A stretch of DNA of 64,000 nucleotides, taken from positions 56,731-120,730 of the forward strand of contig NZ_HG424513.1 of the NCBI RefSeq assembly GCF_000336385.2, given 5' to 3'. Position 1 is the stretch's first letter, and each line of letters opens with the position of its first letter. Source of the DNA: Lysobacter antibioticus HS124 (GTDB taxonomy: Bacteria; Pseudomonadota; Gammaproteobacteria; Xanthomonadales; Xanthomonadaceae). Under the pieces are notes generated by a model that had not been told where the DNA came from, made no database searches, and was given only the letters and a program-made list of their open reading frames with translations. This document shows, piece by piece, positions 55,233-63,976 of this stretch. The position numbers were made by a program, and so were the translations under genes.

Positions 55233-57364
55233 AGCTGCGCGCCGGCTTGCAGGCCAAGTTCCTGGCGATGATGGCGGTGGCCTGCCTGGTCGTGACGGTG
55301 CTGATCGCGATGCTGCTCGGCCGGCAGGAGCGGATGCAGACCGAGGTGGTCGGAATCAGCCGCGAGGCGATGCGCGACACCATGGCCGAAAGCCTGCGCC
55401 GGCACGGCGAGGGCGAGGTGGCGCAGTTGGCCGGTTCGCTGACCAACCCGCTGTACTACTTCGACCTGGACGCGATCGGCGAACTCGGCCGCGCGGCGAT
55501 GAACAACCCCGGCGTGCGCTACGTGCTGGTCTACGACAGCGACGGCAACATCGTCCACGACGGCAGCGAGGAAATCCCCAGCTACGGCAAGCGCATGGAC
55601 GATGCGATGGCGGCGCAGGTGGTGCGCGCGCAACGGCTGCATGCGCAATGGACCGAGACCACGCTCGACGTGTCGGCGCCGATCAAGATCGGCCAGCAGC
55701 GCCTGGGCGGGGTGCGGGTGGGCTACGACCTCAAGGCCATGCGCGCCTACCAGGACGGCGCCCTGGACAAACTGCGCAAGCGCCTGGACGAACTCGGCCG
55801 GCGCCAGCTGCTGTGGGTCGGGGTGCTGAGCCTGGGCCTGCTCGCGCTGGGCGGGCTGATGCTGTGGCTGATCCAGCGCTGGCTGGTCAATCCGATCCGG
55901 CAACTGGCCGACGCCGCGCAGGCGATCGAGAACGGCCAGTTCGACAGCGCGCCCGCGGGCGGGCAGGGCAACGACGAGGTCGGCGATCTGATGCGCGCGT
56001 TCGGGCGCATGAGCCAGAGCCTGGCCCGGCACGATCGCGACATCCGCCGCATGGCCTACACCGATGCTCTCACCGGGCTGGCCAACCGGCTGGCGTTCCG
56101 CGAAGCGCTGGACCAGCGCCTGCTGCACTTGCGCAACGGCGGCGGCCAACTGGCGCTGCTGTTCGCCGACATCGACGATTTCAAGCGGGTCAACGACACC
56201 CTCGGCCACGATGCCGGCGACGAGGTGCTGCTGCAGTTCGCCCAGCGCATCCAGCAGACCGTGGCCCGGATCGGCGGCGAGCATGCCTTGCTGGCGCGCT
56301 TCGGCGGCGACGAGTTCGTGATCTTGGTCGAGGGCGAAGGCGGCCGCGACGGCGAGGCCCGCGGCATCGCCAGTCACTTGGCCGAAGTGCTGGTCGGCGA
56401 GCTCGGCCAACCGATCGTGGTCCACGACCGGCAGGTGTTCCTGGGCACCTCGGTCGGCGTGACCTTGTACCCCGAAGACGCTTCGGGGGCGACCGGGTTG
56501 ATGAAGAACGGCGACATCGCGATGTACCAGGCCAAGGTCGCCGGCAAGAACTGCTACCGCTTCTACAGCCGGGCGATGGACCAGGCGGTGGAGCGCCGCG
56601 TGCATCTGGAGCACGAGCTGCGCGGCGCCTGGGACCGCGGCGAACTGAGCCTGGTGTACCAGCCGGTGTATCGCCTCGCCGACGGCGCGATGGTCGGCGC
56701 CGAAGCGCTGCTGCGCTGGAAGCATCCGGAGCAGGGCCTGATCGCGCCGTCGGTGTTCATCGACGTAGCCGAGCAGAGCGGCCTGATCGAGACCCTGGGC
56801 CCGCAGGTGCTGCGTGCGGCCTGCGAGGACGCGATGGCCTGGCAAAAGGCGCGCCCGGACGCCGAGCCCTTGTTCGTTTCGGTCAACGTGTCGCCGCGCC
56901 AGCTGCGCAGCGGCGACCTGCCAAAGACCGTGGCCGACTGCCTGCACGACACCGGGCTGGCGCCGCACTACTTGCACCTGGAACTGACCGAAACCGCGGT
57001 GATCGGCGACGAAATCCACGCCAGCAACTTGTTGACGCGGTTGCGCGCCAGCGGGGTCAAGGTGTGGCTGGACGACTTCGGCACCGGCTTTTCCGGCCTG
57101 AGCCATCTGCGCCGGGTGCCGGTGGACGGGGTCAAGATCGACCGCAGCTTCATCGCCGACGTGCTGCGCGACCCGGACGACCTGGCCCTGACCACGGCGA
57201 TCATCGCCATGGCGCATTCGCTGGGCATCACCGTGGTCGCCGAGGGCGTGGAGAAGGAGGGCCAGTACGCGGTGTTGCGCGAGCGCGGCTGCGACCTGGC
57301 GCAGGGATACTGGCTCGGCCATCCGGTCAACGCCCAGGAATTCCGCGCCTTGCTGATCTCGTAA
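55229..57364 (+). CDS. Membrane GGDEF-EAL c-di-GMP turnover protein
   Basis: A 711-residue protein: N-terminal helix, periplasmic sensor region (residues 35-190), second helix near 200, HAMP-like linker, GGDEF domain (intact RFGGDEF around residue 358) and EAL domain (EALLRW near residue 492; NVSPRQL, ELTET, DDFGTG and AEGVE all present). No RxxD inhibitory site is seen ahead of GGDEF. The EAL catalytic set is complete, so phosphodiesterase activity is expected; cyclase activity is possible. Start overlaps the PhnD-like gene (ATGA at 55229). Confidence 0.94.
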   Translation: MKLRAGLQAKFLAMMAVACLVVTVLIAMLLGRQERMQTEVVGISREAMRDTMAESLRRHGEGEVAQLAGSLTNPLYYFDLDAIGELGRAAMNNPGVRYVLVYDSDGNIVHDGSEEIPSYGKRMDDAMAAQVVRAQRLHAQWTETTLDVSAPIKIGQQRLGGVRVGYDLKAMRAYQDGALDKLRKRLDELGRRQLLWVGVLSLGLLALGGLMLWLIQRWLVNPIRQLADAAQAIENGQFDSAPAGGQGNDEVGDLMRAFGRMSQSLARHDRDIRRMAYTDALTGLANRLAFREALDQRLLHLRNGGGQLALLFADIDDFKRVNDTLGHDAGDEVLLQFAQRIQQTVARIGGEHALLARFGGDEFVILVEGEGGRDGEARGIASHLAEVLVGELGQPIVVHDRQVFLGTSVGVTLYPEDASGATGLMKNGDIAMYQAKVAGKNCYRFYSRAMDQAVERRVHLEHELRGAWDRGELSLVYQPVYRLADGAMVGAEALLRWKHPEQGLIAPSVFIDVAEQSGLIETLGPQVLRAACEDAMAWQKARPDAEPLFVSVNVSPRQLRSGDLPKTVADCLHDTGLAPHYLHLELTETAVIGDEIHASNLLTRLRASGVKVWLDDFGTGFSGLSHLRRVPVDGVKIDRSFIADVLRDPDDLALTTAIIAMAHSLGITVVAEGVEKEGQYAVLRERGCDLAQGYWLGHPVNAQEFRALLIS

Positions 57365-57368
57365 GCGG

Positions 57369-57591
57369 CCACGGGACGCGCAGCCCGCCCAAGGCTTGCG
57401 CGGCCACATCGAAGCTCAAATCCACCGCCCCTGTAGGAGCGACGTAAGCCGCGACCACCGCAGCGGTGCGATACCACGCCGCTATTCCGAAGCCCGGCTA
57501 CGCGCAACGACTACGCCCGGCTGTCCGAGCTTCGGCAGCTGCGCTTGCGTCACGTCGCTGCGGTTGTCGCGGCTCGCGCCGCTCCTACAGA
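57369..57591. repeat. REP-type repeat cluster, copy 1
   Basis: A block containing GTAGGAGCGACGTAAGCCGC (57433 on) in plus orientation and the complementary CGCGGCTCGCGCCGCTCCTA (57569 on). It is repeated almost exactly at 57645-57865. Such REP elements with GTAGGAGCGGCG cores are common intergenic elements of Lysobacter and Xanthomonas; their RAYT transposase is not in the window. Confidence 0.85.
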
Positions 57592-57644
57592 AACAGACGC
57601 CGAAGCCGGTAGCGGTTCCGGGGTAGGAGCGGCGCAAGCCGCGA

Positions 57645-57865
57645 CCACGGGACGCGCAGCACGCCCACGCCCTGCGCGGCTTCGCCGAAGCCCGAATCCA
57701 CCGCCCCTGTAGGAGCGGCGTAAGCCGCGACCACCGCAGCGGTGCGATACCACGCCGCCTTCCGAAGCCCGGCTACGCGAACGACTACGCCCGGCTGTCC
57801 GAGCTACGGTCGCTACGCTTGCGTCACGTCGCTGCGGTTGTCGCGGCTTGCGCCGCTCCTACAGA
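57645..57865. repeat. REP-type repeat cluster, copy 2
   Basis: A near-exact second copy of 57369-57591, including both REP elements (57709-57732 plus, 57836-57863 inverted) and the spacer. Between the copies lies another plus-oriented REP (57623-57646). The two copies lie in tandem in the gap between the GGDEF-EAL gene and exoD. Confidence 0.85.
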
Positions 57866-57894
57866 AGCGGCTGCGACGCGGTCCGGCGTCGTCC

Positions 57895-58599
57895 TCAACC
57901 GATCTTGCGGCCCGCCAGGTCGATCCATTCCGCCGCGGTCTGGGCCAGGGTGCCGGAGAGGATGCCGAATACGCCGACCGCGGCGGCGCCGGCGATCCAG
58001 GCCAGGCCCATCAGTTTGCCGTCGCGTTCGAGCAGGGCGAAGGCGAACAACAGCAACAGCGCGCCGAACAGGAAGTTGGTGAACGGAATCGGCAGCGACA
58101 GCAGGATGCCGAGCAGGATCAGCAACAGCCCGGTAAAGGCATTGGCCAGGCGATGGTCGAGCAGATAGGTCGCGCGCGGGCTGACCACGCGCTCCAGCCG
58201 CGCCAGCCATGGCGACAACAGGTTGCGGAACTTGGCCATGGCATGGCGGTGCGGCCCGCGCCGGGCGATGAAGCCGGGCAGCCACGGTTTCCGCAGCCCG
58301 ATCAGCAGTTGCAAGCCGACCAGCACCACCAGCGGTCCGCTGACCGCGCCGCCGACCCCGGGGATCGGGATGAAGGCGGGCAGGGTGGAGACGAACAGCA
58401 GCATGCCGAAGGAGCGGTTGCCGAGCCCGGCGAACACGTCGCCGAAGCGCACCACCTCGTCCGGATCGCCGGCGACGATCGCATCGAGCAGGGCGCGGGT
58501 GCCGGCTTCGTGCGGGCGCGGGCCGCGCCGGCGGCGCGAGCGCGGATGCTCGCCGTCGCCGTCGCCGTCGGCGGGGCCGCGGTCAGCCGCCGAGCTCAT
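57895..58599 (-). CDS. ExoD-family membrane protein
   Basis: A 234-residue protein with an acidic/basic N-terminal segment (EHPRSRRRRGPRPHEAGTRA) and about four helices. The core, VRFGDVFAGLGNRSFGMLLF and VSTLPAFIPIPGVGGAVSGP, is the ExoD (exopolysaccharide synthesis) family signature. The biochemical role is unknown. The start overlaps the 3' end of the upstream CNNM-like gene by 17 bases on the same strand, so the two are likely cotranscribed. Confidence 0.88.
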   Translation of the reverse strand: MSSAADRGPADGDGDGEHPRSRRRRGPRPHEAGTRALLDAIVAGDPDEVVRFGDVFAGLGNRSFGMLLFVSTLPAFIPIPGVGGAVSGPLVVLVGLQLLIGLRKPWLPGFIARRGPHRHAMAKFRNLLSPWLARLERVVSPRATYLLDHRLANAFTGLLLILLGILLSLPIPFTNFLFGALLLLFAFALLERDGKLMGLAWIAGAAAVGVFGILSGTLAQTAAEWIDLAGRKIG

Positions 58600-59911
58600 C
58601 GTCGCCGGACTCCTGCGTCCTCGCCTGCGGTTGCAGCAGCAGTTTGTCGATGCGCGGGCCGTCCAGGTCGATCACCTCGATCCGCCAGCCGGTCCAGGCG
58701 AAGTATTCGCCCACATGCGGGATGCGGCCGAAATGGGCGATGACCATGCCCGCGGCGGTATGGAAGTCGTGCTCGTCCTCGTTCGGCAAGCGGCCGCCGC
58801 CGACGACTTCGCGCAACTCTTCCAAGGGCAGGGCGCCGTCGATCAGGTAGGAGCCGTCCTCGCGCTGCACCACCGGGCCGGGCTGATCGTCGGACTCGGC
58901 GGTCTGGACCCGGCCGATCACCGCGCCCATCAGGTCGTTGACCGTGACCAGGCCGGTGACGTCGCCGTACTCGTCGACCACCAGGGCCAGCGATTGCTGC
59001 TCCTCGCGGAAGATCTCCAGCAATTTCAGCGCATGGGTCGATTCGGATACGAACAAGGCTTCGCTGAGCTGGCCGAACAAGTCCGGCACCTCGCCCGGCA
59101 CGCCGAGGGTGGCCAGCAGGCTCTTGGCCTCAAGCACGCCGAGCACGTCCTGGTCGCTGCCGCGATAGACCGGGAAGCGCGAGAACGGCGACTCGCGCAT
59201 GGTCGCCAGGTTCTCCTCCAGCGGCGCCGCCGCGTCCAGCCAGGCGATCCGCGTGCGCGGCGTCATCAGGCTTTCGGTGGTGCGGTCGCCGAGGCTGAGC
59301 ACGCGGTTCATCATCTTGCGCTCGTCGGCGTCGATCACGCCCTGCTCGTGGCTTTCGGTCACCAGCAGGCGGATCTCCTCTTCGCTGATCTCGCTGCGGG
59401 CGTCGTCCTTGATCCCGAGCAGGCGCAGCACGCCGCGGTTGATCGCGCCGAGCGCCATCACCACCGGCTTGGCGAAACGGGCCAGGCCGTCGAGCACGAC
59501 GGCCACGGTGCTGGCGATCTTCTCCGGGTTGGTCAGGGCCAGGCGCTTGGGGATGAGCTCGCCGAAAATCACGCTGGACGCGGTGATCAGGGTGACCGCG
59601 GTGCCGATGCCGATGCTGCGCGCGTACTGCGCGGCGTCGGGTACGACGGAGCTGATCCAGCCGGCGATGACCAGGCCGATGGATTCGCCGCCGAAGGTGC
59701 CGGTGAGCACGCCGATCGCGGTGATGCCGACCTGCACTGTCGAGAGCAGGTGGTCGGGGTGCTCGGCCAGGGCCAGGGCGGTGCGGGCGCCGCGGCTGGT
59801 CTCGGCCATCTGCTTCAGGCGCAGCTTGCGCGAGGTCATCAGCGCCATTTCCGACATCGCGAAGAAGGCGTTGAGGACGATCAGGGCGGCGACGATCAGA
59901 AGTTCCAGCAT
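58583..59911 (-). CDS. CNNM/CorC-type transporter-associated protein (hemolysin family)
   Basis: A 442-residue protein with the DUF21 (CNNM) transmembrane domain (residues 1-200, with LNAFFAMSEMALMTSRKLRL and SSVIFGELIPKRLAL), two CBS repeats (SLMTPRTRIAWLDAAAPLEE and SLALVVDEYGDVTGLVTVND) and a C-terminal CorC/HlyC domain (EDEHDFHTAAGMVIAHFGRI). This family is linked to Mg2+/Co2+ efflux. ATG 59911 is chosen over a TTG two codons upstream. It is followed by exoD with a 17-base overlap. Confidence 0.9.
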   Translation of the reverse strand: MLELLIVAALIVLNAFFAMSEMALMTSRKLRLKQMAETSRGARTALALAEHPDHLLSTVQVGITAIGVLTGTFGGESIGLVIAGWISSVVPDAAQYARSIGIGTAVTLITASSVIFGELIPKRLALTNPEKIASTVAVVLDGLARFAKPVVMALGAINRGVLRLLGIKDDARSEISEEEIRLLVTESHEQGVIDADERKMMNRVLSLGDRTTESLMTPRTRIAWLDAAAPLEENLATMRESPFSRFPVYRGSDQDVLGVLEAKSLLATLGVPGEVPDLFGQLSEALFVSESTHALKLLEIFREEQQSLALVVDEYGDVTGLVTVNDLMGAVIGRVQTAESDDQPGPVVQREDGSYLIDGALPLEELREVVGGGRLPNEDEHDFHTAAGMVIAHFGRIPHVGEYFAWTGWRIEVIDLDGPRIDKLLLQPQARTQESGDDELGG

Positions 59912-60376
59912 CGGCAATGCCTCCTGCGGCCGGTGGAATCACGGAGGGGGCGCATTGCGCGGCGGGAGCGGGCCGGGGTACGGCCGGGCGGCGGTTTTGG
60001 GTCGTCGTCCATTGTGAGAGGCGGAAAAACGGGAAGGGGGGCCGAGCGGCCGGCGGGGCCGGCGCTCTGACCGGCCCCGATCTTAGCAGGCCGCCTGGCG
60101 GCGGCCGGGGCGGTCGGGTCGGTTCCGTCGCGGCGGGCCGGCCGGGACGGGTCTGCCGGGCGAGGGGCGAGCAGGCCGACCGTGCCGGCTGCGCTGTCGG
60201 GTGGGCGTGAAAGCCGCCTGCATGCGGCGCTGCGACGGCCTTCGGGTATCGGGTGGGGGCGGCCGAGGCCGGCGTCAAGGTGGGCGGGCGCGCCTCAAAC
60301 CGTCATAATCGCGCCCGCAAACCCTTTCGGCCCCGGCGGCCGGCAACCGCGGCCACAGGCCCAGAGGCACCCCAGC
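59912..60376. other. Intergenic region between divergent CNNM and DUF47-pit genes
   Basis: 465 bases without a supported gene; it carries the promoters of both units. GC-rich with no recognisable operator or repeat. A Pho box (tandem CTGTCAT-like direct repeats) was looked for and not seen. Confidence 0.5.
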
Positions 60377-61003
60377 ATGTTTTCCCTGCAGACCATTTTC
60401 GGCCAAGGCAATCAGTTCTACACCCTGCTCGAGGAGGCTGCGGTCGCCGCCCATGACAGCACCAAGGCCCTGTACGACATGCTCAAGGCCTCGGACCGTC
60501 AGCCGGCGCTGGATGCGTTCAAGCTGGCCCGCCAGCGCGAACGCGAGACCTCGGACAAGATCAGCCAGGAATTGGTCGACAGTTTCATCACCCCGATCGA
60601 GCGCGAGGACATCGAGGCGCTGAGCTCGGCCCTGTACAAGATCCCCAAGCAGGTGGAGAAGTTCGCCGATCGCTACTCGCTGGCCACTCGCCACCTGGAG
60701 CACATCGATTTCGCCCCGCGCGCGGCGATGCTGGAACAGGCCGCCGCGGTGGTGGTGAAGATGGTCCACCAACTGCGCCACCTCAAGCTGGAGACGATGA
60801 AGGCGCTCAACGACCAGTTGCGCGCGCTGGAGAACGAAGCCGACCGGCTGATGCTGGAGCTGTACCGCGACATCTATTCCGGCCAGCTCGACAACCTGCA
60901 GATGTTCCTGCTCAAGGAGTTCTTCGAGATCCTGGAGAAGGCGATCGACCGCTGCCGCGAGGCCGGCGTGGTCGCCTACCAGATCGTGCTCAAGAACTCC
61001 TGA
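60377..61003 (+). CDS. DUF47 (PhoU-like) protein, partner of Pit
   Basis: A 208-residue helical protein. Sequence MFSLQTIFGQGNQFYTLLEE, then LARQRERETSDKISQELVDS and FITPIEREDIEALSSALYKI are conserved in the DUF47 family, PhoU-fold proteins found beside Pit transporters and thought to modulate phosphate transport. The pit gene starts 10 bases later, so the two form an operon. Confidence 0.93.
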   Translation: MFSLQTIFGQGNQFYTLLEEAAVAAHDSTKALYDMLKASDRQPALDAFKLARQRERETSDKISQELVDSFITPIEREDIEALSSALYKIPKQVEKFADRYSLATRHLEHIDFAPRAAMLEQAAAVVVKMVHQLRHLKLETMKALNDQLRALENEADRLMLELYRDIYSGQLDNLQMFLLKEFFEILEKAIDRCREAGVVAYQIVLKNS

Positions 61004-61013
61004 GGCCCGCGCC

Positions 61014-62141
61014 ATGCTTACGCTGGTCCTGGTGGTGATCCTCGCGGCGTTGATCTTCGAGTACGTCAACGGCTTCCACGACACCGCCAATTCCATCGCC
61101 ACCGTGGTGGCGACCAAGGTGCTCTCGCCGATGCAGGCGGTGATGCTCGCGGCTTCGACCAACCTGATCGGCGCGCTGTGGGGCACCGCGGTGGCCAAGA
61201 CCATCGCTTCGGGCCTGATCGACGCCGGGGTGGTCGAGGTCGGCTCGCAGCTGCTGCTGTGCGCCCTGCTCGGCGGCATCGTCTGGAACCTGATCACCTG
61301 GTGGCTGGGCCTGCCGTCCTCGTCCTCGCACGCGCTGATCGGCGGCCTGTGCGGCGCGGCGCTGGCGGCGGCTTCGAACAACTGGCACGCGGTCATCTGG
61401 TCGCATCCGGCCGATCCGATCTGGAAGAGCGCCGGCGTGCTGTGGAAAGTGATCGTGCCGATGGTGACCTCGCCGGTACTCGGCTTCGCCGCCGGTTTCC
61501 TGGTCATGGGCGTGCTGTTCGCGCTGATCTCGGGCATGGCCGCCAGCGGCGGCCTCCTGCGGCGGATGGCGCGGCCGCGCTGGGTCAACGGTTTCTTCGG
61601 CAAGGCGCAGTTGCTCAGCGCCGCCGGCATGGGCTTCGCCCACGGCATGAACGACGCGCAGAAGACCATGGGCATCATCGCCCTGGCCCTGATCAGCGCG
61701 CAGCAGGCCGGCACGCTGGACAACCTGCCGGCGTGGCTGGCGTTCCTGCACCCCTCGCCGGGCGCGATCGCGCACAACGACATCGACACCTGGATCAAGC
61801 TGACCTGCGCCGTGGTGATGGCGGCCGGCACCGCCGCCGGCGGCTGGCGGATCATCAAGACCCTGGGCCACAAGCTGGTCAAGCTGCATCCGATCCATGG
61901 CTTCGCCGCCGAGACCAGCGCGGCCTCGGTGATCATGGCCGCCTCGTCGCTGGGCATTCCGGTCTCGACCACCCACAACATCTCCGCCGCGATCATGGGC
62001 GTGGGCACGGCCAAACGCTTCAATTCGATCAAGTGGACCGTGGTCGAGAAGATGATCTGGGCCTGGATCCTGACCATTCCGGCGGCCGGCGGCATCGCCT
62101 ACGGCCTGTTCGAGCTGATGCGTCTGTTCGGTTGGGTCTGA
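61014..62141 (+). CDS. pit: Low-affinity inorganic phosphate transporter
   Basis: A 375-residue PiT-family permease with about ten helices. The duplicated PiT motifs are seen: NGFHDTANSIATVVATKVLS near the N-terminus, SSSSHALIGGLCGA, and GFAHGMNDAQKTMGIIALAL, then GIPVSTTHNISAAIMGVG towards the C-terminus. Carries phosphate as a metal complex with protons or Na+. It is downstream of and close to DUF47, and followed by a terminator. Confidence 0.96.
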   Translation: MLTLVLVVILAALIFEYVNGFHDTANSIATVVATKVLSPMQAVMLAASTNLIGALWGTAVAKTIASGLIDAGVVEVGSQLLLCALLGGIVWNLITWWLGLPSSSSHALIGGLCGAALAAASNNWHAVIWSHPADPIWKSAGVLWKVIVPMVTSPVLGFAAGFLVMGVLFALISGMAASGGLLRRMARPRWVNGFFGKAQLLSAAGMGFAHGMNDAQKTMGIIALALISAQQAGTLDNLPAWLAFLHPSPGAIAHNDIDTWIKLTCAVVMAAGTAAGGWRIIKTLGHKLVKLHPIHGFAAETSAASVIMAASSLGIPVSTTHNISAAIMGVGTAKRFNSIKWTVVEKMIWAWILTIPAAGGIAYGLFELMRLFGWV

Positions 62142-62169
62142 GCCGCCGCCTCGGCGGGGTCCTGACGAA

Positions 62170-62198
62170 AAAAGCCCGCTTCGAGCGGGCTTTTCTTT
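62170..62198 (+). terminator. Intrinsic terminator after pit
   Basis: AAAAGCCCGCT (62170-62180) pairs with AGCGGGCTTTT (62184-62194) around a TCG loop, followed by CTTTT. Confidence 0.9.
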
Positions 62199-62258
62199 TG
62201 TGCCGAACCCCCGTGGGCCGCGGCTCCCGCAAAAGCGGCAAAAGCGACGAGGCTCGGC

Positions 62259-62666
62259 TCAGAGCAGGTCGCCGTTGGCCGACAGCACGCGCTCCATGCG
62301 GTCGCCGACGCCGCCGATCTCCAGCACCAGGCGCTGCACCTCGGCGCCGTCCAGGCTTTCCAGCGGGCGGTTCTCGCACAGGTGCAGATAGGGCACTCCG
62401 TCGAGATCGCCGATCGCCAGGTAGCCGACGTGGCTTTCCCAGTTGAACGCCAGCGCGCGGCGTGCGTCCAGGCCGGTGGTCGGCGCGATCGCGGTGGCCA
62501 CGCGCAGGAACGGGCGGCCGTCGTCGTCCATCAGCTCGGACAGGAAGATCGCCTGGTGGCGGGTGCCCTGCTCGAGCGAGAGCTCGATGCAGATCACGCT
62601 CTCGTCGTGAACGGTGAGGTGGAACCCGGTCCGGGTCAGGTGCTGGCGGATCTGTTCGAACTGCAT
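62259..62666 (-). CDS. Small acidic protein, YbjN/secretion-chaperone-like fold (uncertain)
   Basis: A 135-residue protein: MQFEQIRQHLTRTGFHLTVH, then VICIELSLEQGTRHQAIFLS, GVPYLHLCENRPLESLDGAE and IGGVGDRMERVL. The alternating beta-strands followed by a C-terminal helix resemble the YbjN or type-III chaperone fold, but the match is weak and no type-III genes are nearby. AGGAG lies about ten bases upstream. Divergent from the ATL gene by 41 bases. Confidence 0.65.
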   Translation of the reverse strand: MQFEQIRQHLTRTGFHLTVHDESVICIELSLEQGTRHQAIFLSELMDDDGRPFLRVATAIAPTTGLDARRALAFNWESHVGYLAIGDLDGVPYLHLCENRPLESLDGAEVQRLVLEIGGVGDRMERVLSANGDLL

Positions 62667-62707
62667 GGGGGCGACTCCTGCGCGCTACAGCGGCTTATGC
62701 TACCGCG

Positions 62708-63043
62708 ATGGACAGCGAAACTGCCGCCGCACGCATCCGCGCCGCGATCCGCGCGATTCCCAAGGGCCAGGTCGCCGGTTACGGCGAGATCGCCCGCCGC
62801 GCCGGCCTGCCGGGCCGGGCGCGCCTGGTCGCGCGCCTGCTCAGCGAGAACGAGGACGCCAAGCTGCCCTGGCACCGGGTGCTGCGTTCGGACGGGCGGA
62901 TCGCGTTCCCCGAGGGGTCCAAGGGCTATCGCGAACAATCGCAGCGTCTGCGTGCCGAGGGGGTGACGGTGGAGAAGGGGCGGGTGAGCGGCCAGCGCGC
63001 CGCCGCGACCCTGGACTCGCAGATCTGGGGTCCGGCGGACTGA
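62708..63043 (+). CDS. Alkyltransferase-like (ATL) protein
   Basis: A 111-residue member of the O6-methylguanine methyltransferase family. The fold begins with IPKGQVAGYGEIARRAGLPG and continues through the active-site loop. In this loop the usual PCHR is PWHRVL: the acceptor Cys is replaced by Trp, as in the E. coli ATL protein. ATL proteins bind alkylated guanines without repair and pass them to nucleotide excision repair. Start ATG 62708. Divergent from the small acidic gene. Confidence 0.9.
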   Translation: MDSETAAARIRAAIRAIPKGQVAGYGEIARRAGLPGRARLVARLLSENEDAKLPWHRVLRSDGRIAFPEGSKGYREQSQRLRAEGVTVEKGRVSGQRAAATLDSQIWGPAD

Positions 63044-63135
63044 ATCCCGACCGCCTGCGCAAGGCCTGTGCACATGGCGCTCACGGCGCCGGGGCGGGGC
63101 AGCGGCTACCATAGCGGCCGGTCCGAGGAGTCGCG

Positions 63136-63852
63136 ATGTTTTCCAGTATCCCGCCGGTCACCAGGAAACTGCTGATCGCCAATGTCGCCGCGTTCGTTTT
63201 GCAATGGCTGTTGAGCTGGAGCCCGTCGACGCAGTCGTGGGTGCTGTGGCTGGAACTGTGGCCGTGGCTTCCGGCCAAGTTCGATTTCGTCGGGCCGGGC
63301 TTCATGCCCTGGCAGTTGCTGACCTACGGTTTCCTGCACGGCTCGGTCGGCCATCTGGTGTTCAACATGCTGGCGCTGGTGATGTTCGGCGCCTCGTTGG
63401 AATATCACTGGGGCGCCAGGCGCTTCGTCGTCTACTACTTCGTCTGCTTGCTCGGTTCGGGCGTGTTGCAGTTGCTGTTCGCGTCCTATGCGGTGCGGCA
63501 CGGCGAGTTCTATCTGACCCTGGGCGCGTCGGGCGCGATCTACGGTCTGTTGCTGGCCTACGGCATGTTGTTCCCGCACCGGCGGGTGACCTTGCTGCCG
63601 TTCCCGATCGTGCTCAAGGCGCGCACGTTGGTGATCATCTATGCGATCGCGGCGGTGGTGTACGGCGTGTTCGCGCAGGGCAGCGGCATCGCGCATTTCG
63701 CCCACCTCGGCGGCATGTTGATCGGTTGGCTGACGCTTCTCTACTGGCGCCGGCGTCCGCCGGGCGGGGGCAATGGCGGCAATGGCCGTGATGCGCGCCG
63801 CGAAGCCTTGTTGCAGCGTCGCCGCGCGTCGAAGCTACGGGTCGTGAAGTAA
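63136..63852 (+). CDS. Rhomboid-family intramembrane serine protease
   Basis: A 238-residue membrane protein with six helices. It shows the rhomboid signatures: YGFLHGSVGHLVFNMLALVM in TM2 (HxxxHxxxN), LTLGASGAIYGLLLAYGM with the nucleophile Ser in GxSG, and AHFAHLGGMLIGWLTLLY with the catalytic His. ATG 63136 has GAGGAG upstream. The C-terminal 45 residues are a basic tail. Substrates unknown. Confidence 0.94.
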   Translation: MFSSIPPVTRKLLIANVAAFVLQWLLSWSPSTQSWVLWLELWPWLPAKFDFVGPGFMPWQLLTYGFLHGSVGHLVFNMLALVMFGASLEYHWGARRFVVYYFVCLLGSGVLQLLFASYAVRHGEFYLTLGASGAIYGLLLAYGMLFPHRRVTLLPFPIVLKARTLVIIYAIAAVVYGVFAQGSGIAHFAHLGGMLIGWLTLLYWRRRPPGGGNGGNGRDARREALLQRRRASKLRVVK

Positions 63853-63857
63853 CTCCA

Positions 63858-63976
63858 GAGGGTAGCAGCGGCGCGAGCCGCGACCCCGGGACGCGCAGAA
63901 TAATCAACGCCTTCGCTATCGATCGAAGCTCGAAACCCTCGCGGGGGTAGGAGCGGCGCAAGCCGCGACCGCCATC
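63858..63976. repeat. REP-type repeats after the rhomboid gene
   Basis: Two plus-oriented copies: AGCAGCGGCGCGAGCCGCGA near 63865 and GTAGGAGCGGCGCAAGCCGC (63947 on), separated by a spacer with GGGACGCGCAG that also occurs in the 57.4-57.9 kb cluster. Same repeat family. Confidence 0.8.

Noticed and set aside
57369..57865. Possible CRISPR array
   Set aside because: The repeats are of REP type in both orientations with conserved, not unique, spacers, and no cas genes are near.
62259..62666. Type-III secretion chaperone
   Set aside because: The fold resemblance is weak and no secretion genes or effector lie nearby; recorded as uncertain only.
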